Shown piece by piece: positions 44,670 to 55,639 of a stretch of DNA of 64,000 nt; the stretch's first letter is position 1, and the number at the start of each line of letters is the position of its first letter. The translations under genes were made by a program, and so were the position numbers. The stretch spans positions 5,735,118 to 5,799,117 of the forward strand of contig CAUJGJ010000444.1 of NCBI GenBank assembly GCA_963170055.1. The letters run 5' to 3'. Source of the DNA: Halisarca cf. caerulea (Eukaryota > Porifera > Demospongiae > Chondrillida > Halisarcidae). The notes under the pieces are model-generated. The model was not told the DNA's origin, ran no database searches, and saw only the letters and a program-made list of their open reading frames with translations.

Positions 44670-44868
44670 TGTATAATCGACACTAGCGCTTCACTGGTTA
44701 AAGCATTATTACTCTTAACTTACAAGCTCTTTAAATACTACAATGATAATCAATTAACACATGCAAGTGATAGGTAGTAATAAGGCTAATGGATATACAG
44801 TAGTGTAAGGTAAGCATGCTCTACAATGTATTACACAACACAGTACTAGTACAGTAGTTTATGCCACA
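44670..44868 (-). repeat. Gypsy 5' LTR (199 bp)
   Basis: Starts TGTGGCATAAACTACTG and ends GATTATACA on the minus strand. It is followed by the primer-binding site. Confidence 0.85.
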
Positions 44869-44871
44869 CCC

Positions 44872-45050
44872 TTGACACCGGTACCACTGGTACAAACAAG
44901 TACCCCGATTCCACCTGTGTGGGCCACCTCCTCAACTACAGACAATCTCTTGACACCACTGGTACAAACAAGTACCCTGATTCTACCAGGGTGTGCCACC
45001 TCCTCAACTACGGACAACCCATTGACACCACTGGTACAAATAAGTACAGT
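44872..45050. repeat. 72-78-bp tandem repeat
   Basis: About two and a third units of TTGACACCACTGGTACAAACAAGTACC, GATTC, ACC, GGGCCACCTCCTCAACTAC, GACAA lie between the Gypsy LTR and the Tigger-like element. Confidence 0.85.
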
Positions 45051-45052
45051 GG

Positions 45053-45700
45053 ACCCTCGCATATCCGAACTTCAGTTATCCGGAGGCTCGGTTTATCCGG
45101 TTGGCTGTTTAGTATAATATGTAAATCTCCATTTTTAATTTTATTCAACCTCATCAGCAAAAAGAAAACGTGTTGTTTTGTCGTTTGAAAACAAGTTGGA
45201 TATTCTAGAACGGTTGTCTAAAGGAGAATCACAGGCTAAATTAGCTATCGAATATGGAGTCAGGAAGTCTACGGTTGGTGATATAAAGAAGAACGAAGAA
45301 AAAAATTGACGCTTCGTGTCTACAATGGACAAGGTATCGATGAGCAAAAATTCCCGGGAGGTAATGCGCCAAACTGAGGATAACAATCTAGATGAAGCTG
45401 TTTACCTTTGGTTCGTCCAGCAAAGAAGGTTAGGAGCTCCAGTAAGTGGCCCGGTTTTATGCGCTAAAGCTATACAGTTGTATGATAAGCTCCACGAAGG
45501 TGAAACAGTGCCTCCATTCCAAGCAAGTGAAAGTTGGCTGTGGAGATTCTGTAACTGTCATGGTATGAGACAGCTAACTGTACAAGGAGAAAAGCTCTCA
45601 TCTGATACCGGGTGAATACGCTAACGCAACATCCAACTTCGGCTGAATGTACGTTTGTAAGGATGGAATCATTTTTCATGCAAAGCAGACATTTTGCATT
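45053..45700 (+). pseudogene. Truncated Tigger/jerky-like transposase N-terminus with left TIR
   Basis: TA followed by CAGTGGACCCTCGCATATCCGAAC (45053 on) is a typical Tigger/pogo end. From about 45155 the reading gives the psq-type HTH (SFENKLDILERLSKGESQAKL, IEYGVRKSTVGDIKKNEE). After a frame change near 45300 comes MDKVSMSKNSREVM, and then a CENP-B/Tc5-type HTH (LDEAVYLWFVQQRRLG, PVLCAKAIQLYDKL, ASESWLWRFCNCHGM). A stop follows at 45615. No DDE domain and no right TIR were found. Confidence 0.75.
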
Positions 45701-46077
45701 TCTTTTGGACGCAGGCTTTTCACTGCAGTCACTAAGAGGTTAGATAGGCTCGGAAACTAAATCGATATCAATTTCGATCACAGATAGTGACAAATTTACA
45801 CTATTGAAAGTTGTTTCACTCTTAGTGGTAGCCATTTTCTGTCCCCCAAAAGTAGTTATCGATTTCCGTAATTATCCAATCTGCATCCGTAGTCTGTATT
45901 CCCAAGTCCATTTCCGGAAAAATCACCCATCATTATCTTAAAAGAAACCCTACTATAGCTATACATTTGCATTAAATCTATGTGAATATCGTAGTCATTT
46001 ACTGTAATACTCAAGCTCCCCCCGCAAAAAAAAAAATAATTTAAATCCTAGGTTAAAACCTGGTGTGTGTGTGTTCA

Positions 46078-46116
<39 letters not shown>

Positions 46117-46466
46117 AGGTATGTTATGTCCGATCTTGGACATAAACAAAAATGGCCACCGTTATCGAAGAAGTGAAATCAATAGGTCTTTTTTCCATGC
46201 GCACGATTAGTGATGCCCAGAAAACACTTTGTGTTATATCTTAAACATATCTACTTGGTATCTGAGGCTTTTAGATTATTGTGCAAAGTCACAAGATGTT
46301 GTATGACCAGTTTTTTCTGACCGTACTCGAAAACATAAAAATCCAAAAACGCGGTGGTAGAAACTTGGGCTTTTGGACACAAAACTAGCCTCAAAAGAAC
46401 ACACAGGTACCGAACTTACTAAATCGAATTCAGGGTCTTCAGGCTCCACTGCATGGCTGCTTTGTC
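45700..46466. other. Non-coding with (TG)n tract
   Basis: No domain seen. (TG)n lies at about 46068-46110. A CGCAAAAAAAAAA run is at 46023. Confidence 0.45.
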
Positions 46467-46479
46467 TAGTCCGGGGTAC

Positions 46480-46508
46480 CCAGACCCAACCGAAAAGGTT
46501 GGGTCTGG
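46480..46508. repeat. Perfect 12-bp hairpin at the presumed AcademH left end
   Basis: CCAGACCCAACC (46480-46491), loop GAAAA, GGTTGGGTCTGG (46497-46508). It lies about 70 bases upstream of the helicase ATG. Confidence 0.95.
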
Positions 46509-46576
46509 CGCAACACCCCTAAAAACACGTTCCATCACGTGCAATTATCGCGAGTTTTCACCTGTGAATTCGGAAC

Positions 46577-48171
46577 ATGGCTGCGAGGAAAGTTACAGCA
46601 GAAGAATCGTTGGATTTTGCTTCTGATGAAATTCGAAAAAGCTGCAGCATCCGCGAACTCAAAGTAGAACAGAGGGAGGCGACTTTAGGCGTACTTAAGG
46701 GTAATGACGTTTTCATATCACTTCCAACGGGTTACGGAAAGACGATGATTGTCGCTCTACTACCGCACTCGTTTGATCATCTACTTGGTCTGTCGGATCC
46801 ATTTAGTATAGTAATTTGTGTTAGTCCGCTTATTTTGCTGATGTTAGACCAGAAATCAAGGCTATGTAAGTTAGGTCTGTCTGCAGAAACCACATGCAGT
46901 TCTAGATCTCAGACTGCTTTTGCTGACATCACTTGTGGAAAGGCGCAGATTGTCTTGACAAGTCCAGAATCACTACTGAAGAACACCGATTTTCGCTACA
47001 TGCTCAGCAACGAAACATATTCAAAATATTTACGAGCTGTTATAATTGATGAAGCACACTGTATGTGTAAATGGTAAGCAGTTGTAATACTAAGTAGATA
47101 ATAACAATTATTACTCATTATTCAGGAAGATTAGTACAATCATGTATATAACAGTTAAATAATAATAATAATTGTGTATCAGTGAAAATCTTTCTGTGGC
47201 GTTTTACAGGGGTGACAGCTTTCGACCTGTGTATGGTCGTCTTCCAGAGCTGCGTAGTCTTGTTGGGGACAAGGTTAGGTTTGTTGCTATGACAGCAACT
47301 GCAGATCAAAAAACGAGATTGGCAATAATGGATAAACTACACATGTCGAAAGCTTTGGAAATATGCAAATCGCCAGAACACAGCAGCATATTTTATGGAT
47401 TACTTAAGGATATGCCAACTGCAACTTTAGCAAAGCAGTTATCAGAAGGTTTGCTGAAACACAGACAAAATTACCCAAAGACATTAGTGTTTTGCCGCAA
47501 GTGAGTAAATTTAAAATCCACACTTATATTTTAAAAATGTGTGATGATAAAGTCTACACATACAGGTGTGAAGACTGTGGCTATTTGTACAAACTGCTAC
47601 AAAACATACTTGGAACCAAGTTTACATGGCCTGAGGGTCTTCCTACTAACATTCCTGGACTACGGTGAACATGACATTGTACAAATATTTAGTATTACTT
47701 AACTTGACATTGAACCAAATCATTTTACACAGGTTGATTGAAATTTTCATGGTGGAAAACTGTGAAAGTTTGAAGTCAGAAGTAATTGACTGTTTTGTAA
47801 ACAATGAGACATCAACATGAGTGATGATATGTACGGAGGCTTTCGGGATGGGATTAGATGTCTCCAACATATACCAAGTGATTCACCTATCCCCATCCAA
47901 AAATGTTGCAAGTTACATTCAGGAAACGGGAAGAGCATCTCGTGATGGAAAACAGGCTAGAGCTCTGCTAATTCCTGCCAGTATGTCCCACTCTTCCAAG
48001 GAAATGATGAAATATACACGCACCAGGGATATGTGTTTGAGAGAATTTCTATTTGTGAAGTCTATGTATTCATCAATGAGTAATCCATTGTCCAAGTGTA
48101 GGTGTTGTTCGGTGTGCAGGAAATTGTGTGGTTGTGGTAGCTGTGTTGAGTTGAACTGTATCTATTGTTGA
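46577..48171 (+). pseudogene. RecQ-type helicase of the AcademH-like element, one in-frame stop
   Basis: Four exons with phase-consistent GT-AG introns: 46577-47073, 47210-47500, 47566-47664 and 47733-48171, about 441 codons. Motifs in order: FISLPTGYGKTM (Walker A), VSPLILLMLDQ (Ia), VLTSPES (Ib), VIIDEAHCMCKWGDSFRPVY (DEAH with the RecQ aromatic loop, across intron 1), VAMTATAD (III), KTLVFCRKCEDC (IV), TEAFGMGLDVSNI (V) and YIQETGRASRDG (VI, arginine finger). The C-terminus is a Cys cluster (CRCCSVCRKLCGCGSC), a short RecQ-like zinc module. The only lesion is TGA at 47818-47820, codon 325, just before VMICTEAFGMG. Many RecQ proteins have Arg there, so CGA to TGA is likely. Introns and start are otherwise sound. 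Confidence 0.88.
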
Positions 48172-50033
48172 TTGAATAACACTAATTTGGAATAGCAAAT
48201 AATTATGATCAATATCCTGGATGATATTTAACAATATCCATAATTTTCTATATATAGAACCATGCATGATTAGCACATGTATAAAAACACACTGCCTGAC
48301 TCAGTATAACATACTGAGCAGAATGGAACAGGATTCCAGCTACCAGACTGAGTATTACTGTGGTATTTGCAGAGAAACTTGTCAGAATCGTAAGCTGAGA
48401 AAAGTAATCACTGGAGAAGCTGCAAAGACAACTATTGATAAGCTTCAAAACTTCTGCCTCATAAATTTCCCCAGTAGCGACCTACAACATAGTCTAGACC
48501 AGCTCCCTGTCAGGCACAAGTACATTTGCCATGGATGTGAAGCTAGAATAGTGAAGTGGGACAAGCTGTTCAAAGAAGTACAACAGATTACAGAGGAACT
48601 GAAGAATGGCTTATCGGGGCTACTGCCTCAACATTCAACAATGGAGGGTAGTACAGGGACTCAGAGTATGGTTAGACAAGTGACAACCCGTGTACCAGCC
48701 ATCACACCTAAACGACGAAGGCTTATACAGGGAAGTTCACCTAGTGTTAAGGTCAGATGTCACTAATGGCACTGCATGTATCATAATTTAACTATAATAC
48801 CAGTGAAAAATTTAATATATACAGTGTATTTCTTAGGTGAAGGTGGGATATACAAGGGAGCGCAATTTTGAGATTGATACTGCCCAGAAAAGACATGCCA
48901 TAAAGCATGTGACAAAGGGACAACTGTCACTAGCTGTTGAAGACATCATGTCTAGTGAAGTAGGCTTACAGGCAACAACTACGGGACTAGCAAATATGAT
49001 CTACAAGAAAGAAATAGCATATTTGTCATCAGAGCAATGTAGCATTTCTTTGGCATTTTCACGTAATCTATCTACTCTTGCTTCATTCTCTTGGATGAAA
49101 CTATGGGATGACCTAAAGCGTGCAGTCCCTTCATTATCCATCTTCTTACAAACTGTAATGCCAAGTAAAGCCGAAGAACACAACATTCCAGCCTGGTGCA
49201 CAATAATCGGAATGATTGCAAAACACAAGAATAATAAGTTAAACATGCTCCAGCAAATCTTGTCAATACTTTTATATGCAGGACATACAACAATGCAGGT
49301 ATGGATGTATTACTGTAACATGTAAACACATCTACAGGCATTGTTTTCAATATTCCCTGAACACAGACCCAAAAGAGACTGCATCCACTCATGATCACTG
49401 TATCTCCAAACACTCTCCAATCCACACTGAAACAACTGGGAGCAGACCATGACCATGATTTACGAAAATGGAGAGAACAAATTGAACATATGCTGCAGTC
49501 GCTAAGACATGTATGTAGGTTCACAACATGCATATATAATATTATATAGGGTTAAATATCTTTGCACTGTGCATTGTAACAGGAAGCTGTACCTACTTTG
49601 GGCATTGCTACCCATTCCAATGCTAATGTGTCCTTCAATGACTCGCTGTTGTCTGGAACAATTACTGTAAGTGCATGCATACACAGTGTTTAACATGCGC
49701 TATATGCATACCCTTGTATATTATGTGAATGCATATATAGGATGAAACATTGCTAGATGAACCCACTGAGTCAATGGATATGTCAGGTGTGGTCAATGTG
49801 AGCAACACAGAAGATTCAGTATGCATATTTTCAATTGCATGTATGCAAATATACGTATGTACAACAATCATTTGACTGCCTTGGTACATAGGTACACTCA
49901 GCGACAATCATGCAAACTATGTCTACTCCAAAGATACCCAATATAGATGATTCTGATCAAGCTCCTCCCTTTTCACCAATTACACCACCAAACATTACAA
50001 TGGAATCTGAGCCTGTGAGTGCTCCTTTCTTAT

Positions 50034-50437
50034 AAGGGTGTATAAAAACCATTTAAAAATGGTAAAAAGATGTAGGATTGACATAGGACTGTGCAAAAAG
50101 GATCCTCCAAAAACCCATGGAACAAGAGTAATCTGCGAAACCGGTGCAGGGCTAGGTGGGCAAAGGGCAAGACGGGCATAGGGCTAGACGAGCACTGTGC
50201 AAATTCCTACATCCCGCATGTTCAGCACATTGCATTATGGTATCATGTGTGTTGCGGGATGTAGGAATTTGCACAGTGCTCGTCTAGCCCTATGCCCGTC
50301 TTGCCCTTTGCCCACCTAGCCCTGCACCGGTTTCGCAGATTACTCTTGTTCCATGGGTTTTTGGAGGATCCTTTTTGCACAGTCCTATGTCAATCCTACA
50401 TCTTTTTACCATTTTAAAATGGTTTTTATACACCCTT
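50034..50437. mobile_element. 404-bp foldback element, 185-bp near-perfect arms
   Basis: Arm 1 is 50034-50218 and arm 2 is 50253-50437, with a 34-base loop. They are complementary with only one or two differences (AATTTAAAAAT versus ATTTTAAAAT near the ends). The outer ends read AAGGGTGTATAAAAACC. It sits in an intron of the DUF6589 gene and has no coding capacity. Confidence 0.95.
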
Positions 50438-50445
50438 GTTTGTGC

Positions 50446-51177
50446 AGTTTTTCCTTTAAAGTGAAATAATGGTTGCTCGAATAGAGCCTATTGAAGAAGG
50501 TTTCCACTGCTGTTGAGAAGGAACACAATCATGCCAATCTATAAGATAAGAACTAAAACTATGCAGCTTCCAGACTAAAATCAATGTACCCACCTAGAAA
50601 CAAAGGCTAGAAAGAAGAACTGAACAATCTCAAAATGGTAGGGTGTTGCGTAGCCATACATTACCGTCACTATTATTTGTAGCTAGTGTCTCAAAAGGCA
50701 TCAATATCACTTCAAAATGCTTCTAACTATACTGATATCATTACTCCAGAATAGCAGTTGCAAGTCTGTTTCGACCAAATCGGCGAGTCGATCCACCTTT
50801 CGGTTGTAACTTGCTTCCATCAAAATCGGCGAGTCAATTCACCTTTCGCGGACATGTTTTTCTTCATCGACCTCAAGTTACATGCAATGAATGCAATTAA
50901 CAAGCAATGAATCTAGTTTTAGGTGGGAGGCTAGCAATGAATCTTATTATAGGTGGGCGGATGCCGACCGCAAACCTAGTCTATGTTAGTCCGATTCATT
51001 ATGGCGGGCTCTTCTCAAGTATGGGATTTTCCTATCCAAATAGTTCTCACTCTGTACTACACTAGCTGCTTCAAGACCCCTCAAAGGCACCCCGCGCTAT
51101 CATTTTGAGTTGAAATATGAAGTTTGAAGGTTACAGAACCTTCCTAGCGATCGCTAGCCCGTTTAGTTTAAAAGCGA

Positions 51178-51213
<36 letters not shown>

Positions 51214-51522
51214 GATGACGAAAAGTTGCCCATATCTCGGCTGATGCCTCTTCGAGAAGAAACGAATTGTAGTTTTCCCATTTGGGTAAGGTGTGTATTA
51301 ACCATCGTAAAACATCGAAAGCCTACAAAAGGACGTTTCATAGATCGCTTGAAGCTTTTCGTTCCGCAAAACGTTCGTTTCCGGCGAAAATGCGCTTTAG
51401 CCTAATGTATGGCGGCCATGTTTTTTCGGTGTCAATCCTACATATGGAGTACTACCGTACTCCATAATACAATTCAGACAACCACAATTGCATGTACGTA
51501 CGTATTACTATACATTGTACAG
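50446..51522. other. Intron sequence, no gene
   Basis: Continuation of a 1.5-kb intron with (ATA)n at about 51181-51211. Nothing else is recognised. Confidence 0.5.
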
Positions 51523-52367
51523 GTTACAGTAGTGACTGAAACTGAAGGTAGTTTGAACTGGGCAGGATTTAAGATAGTGGGAGATAACCTTGACAAGAAT
51601 ATACAAAGGAGACACCAAACTTATGAGAGACAAACCCAATCAGTTCATGCCTTCCACTATTATGGGGTAGTAGACAGATGTGATCTAAGCATGCTGAGTG
51701 ATATAGCCCCAACTCCACCTACAACCATAGCATGTAGTAATTTTCGCCCATCCTTGGATTCTTTAACTGCAATTGAAGGAAACTTCTGCACTTACATTGC
51801 AAGGCTAGTACACAACTCTTCTATCCACAACATTTTGGATAGATATTACATATTTTATAATATCCATCAATTAGAATTTTGTCTACTCATGTTCCAATAT
51901 TTAAGGATCAATCCAGTAAAGTCACTTGGCACATTGCACATCGTCGTCAAGCACAAATGGGATTGAAATCTAAAGTGGTAAGGATGAATTTATGTGATTG
52001 TATATATGCTTGTCAATGAATGATCTGAATACTAAATTCTGAACACTTTGAATAAACAGGTTTCCTTGGGTGTGATTCTTGAGAATCCGAACATTACAAA
52101 AAACATGATTAAAATACTAGAGGAGGTGCGAAAATATGTTCCAACCCATGAAGTAGAGAGATATTACACATATAAGGGGCGGTCACACAAATACAAGGAT
52201 GCTGCTTTGCACCCAATTTTATTTGGCGGCGACCAATTAACTGCAACAAGAGCAAGAGCTGCAAAACTTGCCAAAATCAGTGAGACAGATGCATCTTCTC
52301 ACATTGATGGAATTGTTCCTACAAATGAAGACTGGCATTGCAGAATGACTCTACTGACTGTAAGAAC

Positions 52368-53024
52368 TACCGTACGCGCTCTAATTTTCGCGGGCTTAAA
52401 CTTTCGCGGATTTCGCAAATTCGCGATTTTCGTGTTTTTATTTTCGCGGGTCCCCATCCAGTGTCTCTGTTTTTTTTGTTCAAGTTAACTAGTGATAGAC
52501 CTGAGTAGACCCTAGATCGCAATTGGCACTCTAAAGTTTTAATGATTGTCAAGCCAAACAGGCGGGGCAATGACACAGACACATGAGCGGTTTCTTCCTC
52601 CGGATTGTTGCATATTTCTTTTCTAACAGCATCTGCCATGCTTGATGGGACAACTTGCTCCAAATCTGGGAAGTCCGGATGCTTGCGAACCAAAAACGAA
52701 CAAATCGGGCGACATTCTTCAATCACCGTCAGGTAGCTACAGGCACATGCGAACGCAAACGAAGACAAAATAAAGGCAGCGGACAAGACTATACCGTCTT
52801 TCACACCTATATTAGGTATATCATCATGGATCTAATAAGAATACAACAAGGCGTCAACAGCGCTGCTCGCTGTTCAGCGACAGCCATTTTATATCATTGC
52901 GACGGCCATTTTATATCACTGCGCAACATTTCAAACTTTTCGCTGATTTAAACTTTCGTGGATGGCTTCCAATCCGCGAAAACCGCGAAAGTTTAGGCCC
53001 GCGAAAATTAGAGCGCGTACGGTA
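52368..53024. mobile_element. CGCG-box MITE with ~40-bp inverted repeats
   Basis: The left end is TACCGTACGCGCTCTAATTTTCGCGGGC and the right end is its reverse complement (53024 down). Subterminal TTTCGCGG boxes resemble those at 16047-16185 and 28670-28772. It inserted in a DUF6589 intron directly after the donor. An internal reverse-strand frame (52804-52490) has no recognised domain. Confidence 0.9.
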
Positions 53025-54186
53025 TTATATTATAAGTATTATTATGGCCTCTGTTGTAAATCATATACGTATGTCCTGTGAATGGCAAGTAAGACTTAGT
53101 TCCATATCTTTGAATCTTATTAGAGTATGTGGACAAGACACTTCAAAAACAGTCACGACACTAGGGGAACATTACAACACTTGAAGGCTATTTTAAATAG
53201 AAGCTCAGTACCAACCATCCCTAAGAATAATGTCAATGCAGCAGAGGATTTCATGAACATCACACTAATATCCTATGTTATAGCTTCTGCAGCATATGCC
53301 TTAAATATGAAACCAATTGACATGCTTGACATTGATCCCTCTCGGCGGATGGATGCACCAAATCTACTTAAAGTATTACAAAAAGTTGTAGACAGTCTGA
53401 GTTGCCTGAAGGGACTAAATGGACAGACAATGCCAAAGGACAAAATGTACATGCACTCACAAGTGAGTACATACATTATATAATGTGAAAAAAAGTAACT
53501 GAATAGGAATATAATATTATTAAATTGTATTCAATTTAATTAGGAGCTCTGTACCCTGGCATTGTTGTGGTATCACTTTCGTGATATCACAAGAGAAGGA
53601 GATGGTGACCGCTTCTTGTAGTTGGCCCCAATTCTTTTACATATATTTAAAGGTGAGAAGTTGGTGCACTGATTTTCAAGACTGCAATGTTACAGTACTA
53701 CAACATCTTCAAATTCAGGAACAAAGAGAAAGAATTATAGTGGAGAGATGGTCCATTTCCTTTTATCATATCACTACCTGATGTCAGACAGAATGAAAGA
53801 GCAACTGCTATACAGCCGTTTTATTAACACTCATGGCAGAACAGGCCTCAATATACCATGTGATCTACACATGGAACACTTAAACAGGTATAATTCTAAA
53901 ATCTAGCTACATGTAACATATGTATATATATACATTCATTTCTTGTGTATACAACTTATATATGTATATTCGTTTCTTAATTATTACCAGGAAACTCAAG
54001 GATGTAATCGGACAGAGTGGATCAAATAGCACTAACCCTGAGGTTCTCACCAATTGTGGACGGTCTTTGAAGCCCCTCATGGACATGTGCAAGGCATTTG
54101 ATGCAGCAACAGGAGCAGAAGATGACGCAGGTCTTAGCCAAAAAGTCAACATTGGTAAGCTATCTTCCTTCAGGAAAGTCACGTGA

Positions 54187-54966
54187 CATCACATGCAATC
54201 CTACAAACAGTACACGAGTTGTGCTTGTGGTGAAAACAGTTTTAGTGGAAAAGGCGGAAATGTAGATGGTGGCTTTTAAACCTTACAAAGTGGGTTTGAA
54301 GTAATCGTAGGATCAATATCTAGATTTTCACTGCATACGCTTTTGAAATTCTGTTGCTTGACTGTTATTTGTAGCATTTTGTGGCTTTCCAGCCAGGACA
54401 AGACGAGAAATAGTGACGCATATATAATTCGAACAGAACAAGCAATCAAAAGTATACGCGGTGAAAATTTAGATTTACCTTTTAGAAATCAATCCTTACA
54501 TTTCTGTAGTCATGACCGCCATCTACTGAGATCTCCGCCTTCCACAAAGAAATTTGCCCCATGAAAAGGCTTCTCTCAAGGCTAAATCAATCTTCGTACA
54601 CTACACCTTCAGCATACGATCTTACGTAACCCCGTTATTGTAAACGAAGGAGTTCACAAAACATTGTCAACTTCTCTTGAAATCGGATTCTTCCCTTCCA
54701 AGACATCTAGTTCATACTTAAGTCGGTGAACCCCAAACCTGCTAAAGAAAGCGTTATTATCCAAAACCAACGTGAACGAAACGTGCTGTGTAAAGTTGGG
54801 TAGGGTCTGGACCTTTTACCATAGATAACTCGATAGATAACCTTGCTTGTCGCGGAGCTTCCTAAGCTGATTCACGTTACTGGCACATGACCAACCCACG
54901 CAATTCAGTGATATTGAAATTCATAACGTGAAAACCACAAAGTGCCCGTGTTTTGGCTAGATTCCA

Positions 54967-55005
<39 letters not shown>

Positions 55006-55012
55006 TGGTGAG

Positions 55013-55055
<43 letters not shown>

Positions 55056-55400
55056 CTTTATTCCCAACCACTGTCTTTGACTTGCCCTGTTCTTTTTTGG
55101 CATAATTAATGCAGTGGTAAAGTCTAAGAGGGTAAGAAACAACAACAGGCACTTGCACATACATGCATGGTGATGTATATAAGACCAATTAATATTTGGC
55201 ACTAGGATCAAGTACATTTGTATGCAGTGGGCACACATGAAGTTTTTGAAGAGTGTGAGTGTGTTTGTGTAGCAGTGGGTATATGCAGTGCTTAGACCTA
55301 ATTATTTGGCACTATCATATATACACCACACATAAGGTACAGTGAACACACAAAGATTTTACTAACAGGACAGATTATGTATATTATTAATATAATACTG
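54187..55400. other. Non-coding; two (GT)n tracts and satellite monomers
   Basis: (GT)n tracts lie at about 54967-54998 and 55014-55054. Diverged units of the 30.4-31.1 kb satellite occur at 55185-55330 (ATTTGGCACTA, ACACATGAAGTTTTTGAAG). Confidence 0.7.
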
Positions 55401-55404
55401 CATG

Positions 55405-55602
55405 TATATAGTGAAACCACTCTAATCCAACACTCAATGGGACCCAGCTGAGAATGATGTCAGATTAGGAGGTTGTAGGATTAAGGAGTGCCTCTTACCA
55501 TACTTATAAGTTAAATATAGTGACTGTACCTCATAAGATGGTCGGATTAGAGAGAATGTCGGATTATAGAGGAGTCAGTTTACAGAGGTTTCACTGTATA
55601 GG
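55405..55602. mobile_element. Small TA-flanked MITE
   Basis: The ends ATAGTGAAACCACTCTAATCC and, on the reverse strand, ACAGTGAAACCTCTGTAAAC are related inverted repeats. Interior words GTCGGATTA and GTCAGATTAGG recur. It fits a pogo/Tigger-type MITE. Confidence 0.65.
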
Positions 55603-55639
55603 AGAGGAAAAAATGAGGAGTGCTTAAGTACTAATCCTA

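Larger units (their letters stand above)
40395..44868 (-). mobile_element. Ty3/Gypsy LTR retrotransposon, 3' LTR truncated
   Basis: The 5' LTR is 44670-44868 and begins TG and ends CA on the minus strand. A primer-binding site starting TGGTGTCAGAAGTGG follows (44669-44655). A purine tract AGGAAGGGAGA (40468-40458) precedes the 3' LTR, of which only 63 bases remain (40395-40457) before Harbinger sequence. That fragment differs from the 5' LTR at one position, so the insertion was recent. Confidence 0.88.
48323..54186 (+). pseudogene. DUF6589 (Academ-type) transposase, about 13 exons, decayed
   Basis: ATG 48323 opens a Cys-rich N-terminus (YYCGICRETC, FC, YICHGCEARIVKW), likely zinc-binding. 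Exons read: 48323-48751, 48837-49298, 49367-49510, 49583-49666, 49741-49818, 49892-50014, 51523-51977, 52060-52359, about 53123-53462, 53544-53652, 53696-53888, 53991-54186; all have GT-AG edges. DUF6589 landmarks are LLYAGHTTMQ, GDNLDKNIQRRHQT, WHIAHRRQAQ, SLGVILENPN, FGGDQLTATRARAAK, PTNEDWHCRM, DTRGTLQHLKAIL, INTHGRTGLNIPCDLHMEHLNR. Lesions: a shift near 51890, TAG at 53620 in RFL-stop-LAPILL (TGG to TAG is possible), and a shift near 53745. Intron 6 holds a foldback element and intron 8 a MITE. Confidence 0.8.
46467..54815 (+). mobile_element. AcademH-type DNA transposon (RecQ helicase + DUF6589 transposase), borders approximate
   Basis: Two multi-exon genes in the same orientation, a RecQ-like SF2 helicase and a DUF6589 protein, match the published coding plan of AcademH transposons (Academ transposase plus helicase). 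The left end is marked by TAGTCCGGGGTACCCAGACCC (46467) and a perfect hairpin directly inside. For the right end, GTTGGGTAGGGTCTGGACC at 54795-54813 is a possible but imperfect partner. A better sequence match (reverse strand TAGTCTAACGTAGCCAGACCC, 56549) may belong to a separate MITE. No target duplication was confirmed. Confidence 0.6.

Noticed and set aside
52490..52804. Reverse-strand frame of 145 codons inside the CGCG MITE
   Set aside because: No domain, Cys-rich hydrophobic start only, and it extends into the terminal repeat; treated as chance.
54795..54813. Firm right end of the AcademH element
   Set aside because: The match to the left end has gaps and no target duplication was found, so it is kept only as a candidate.
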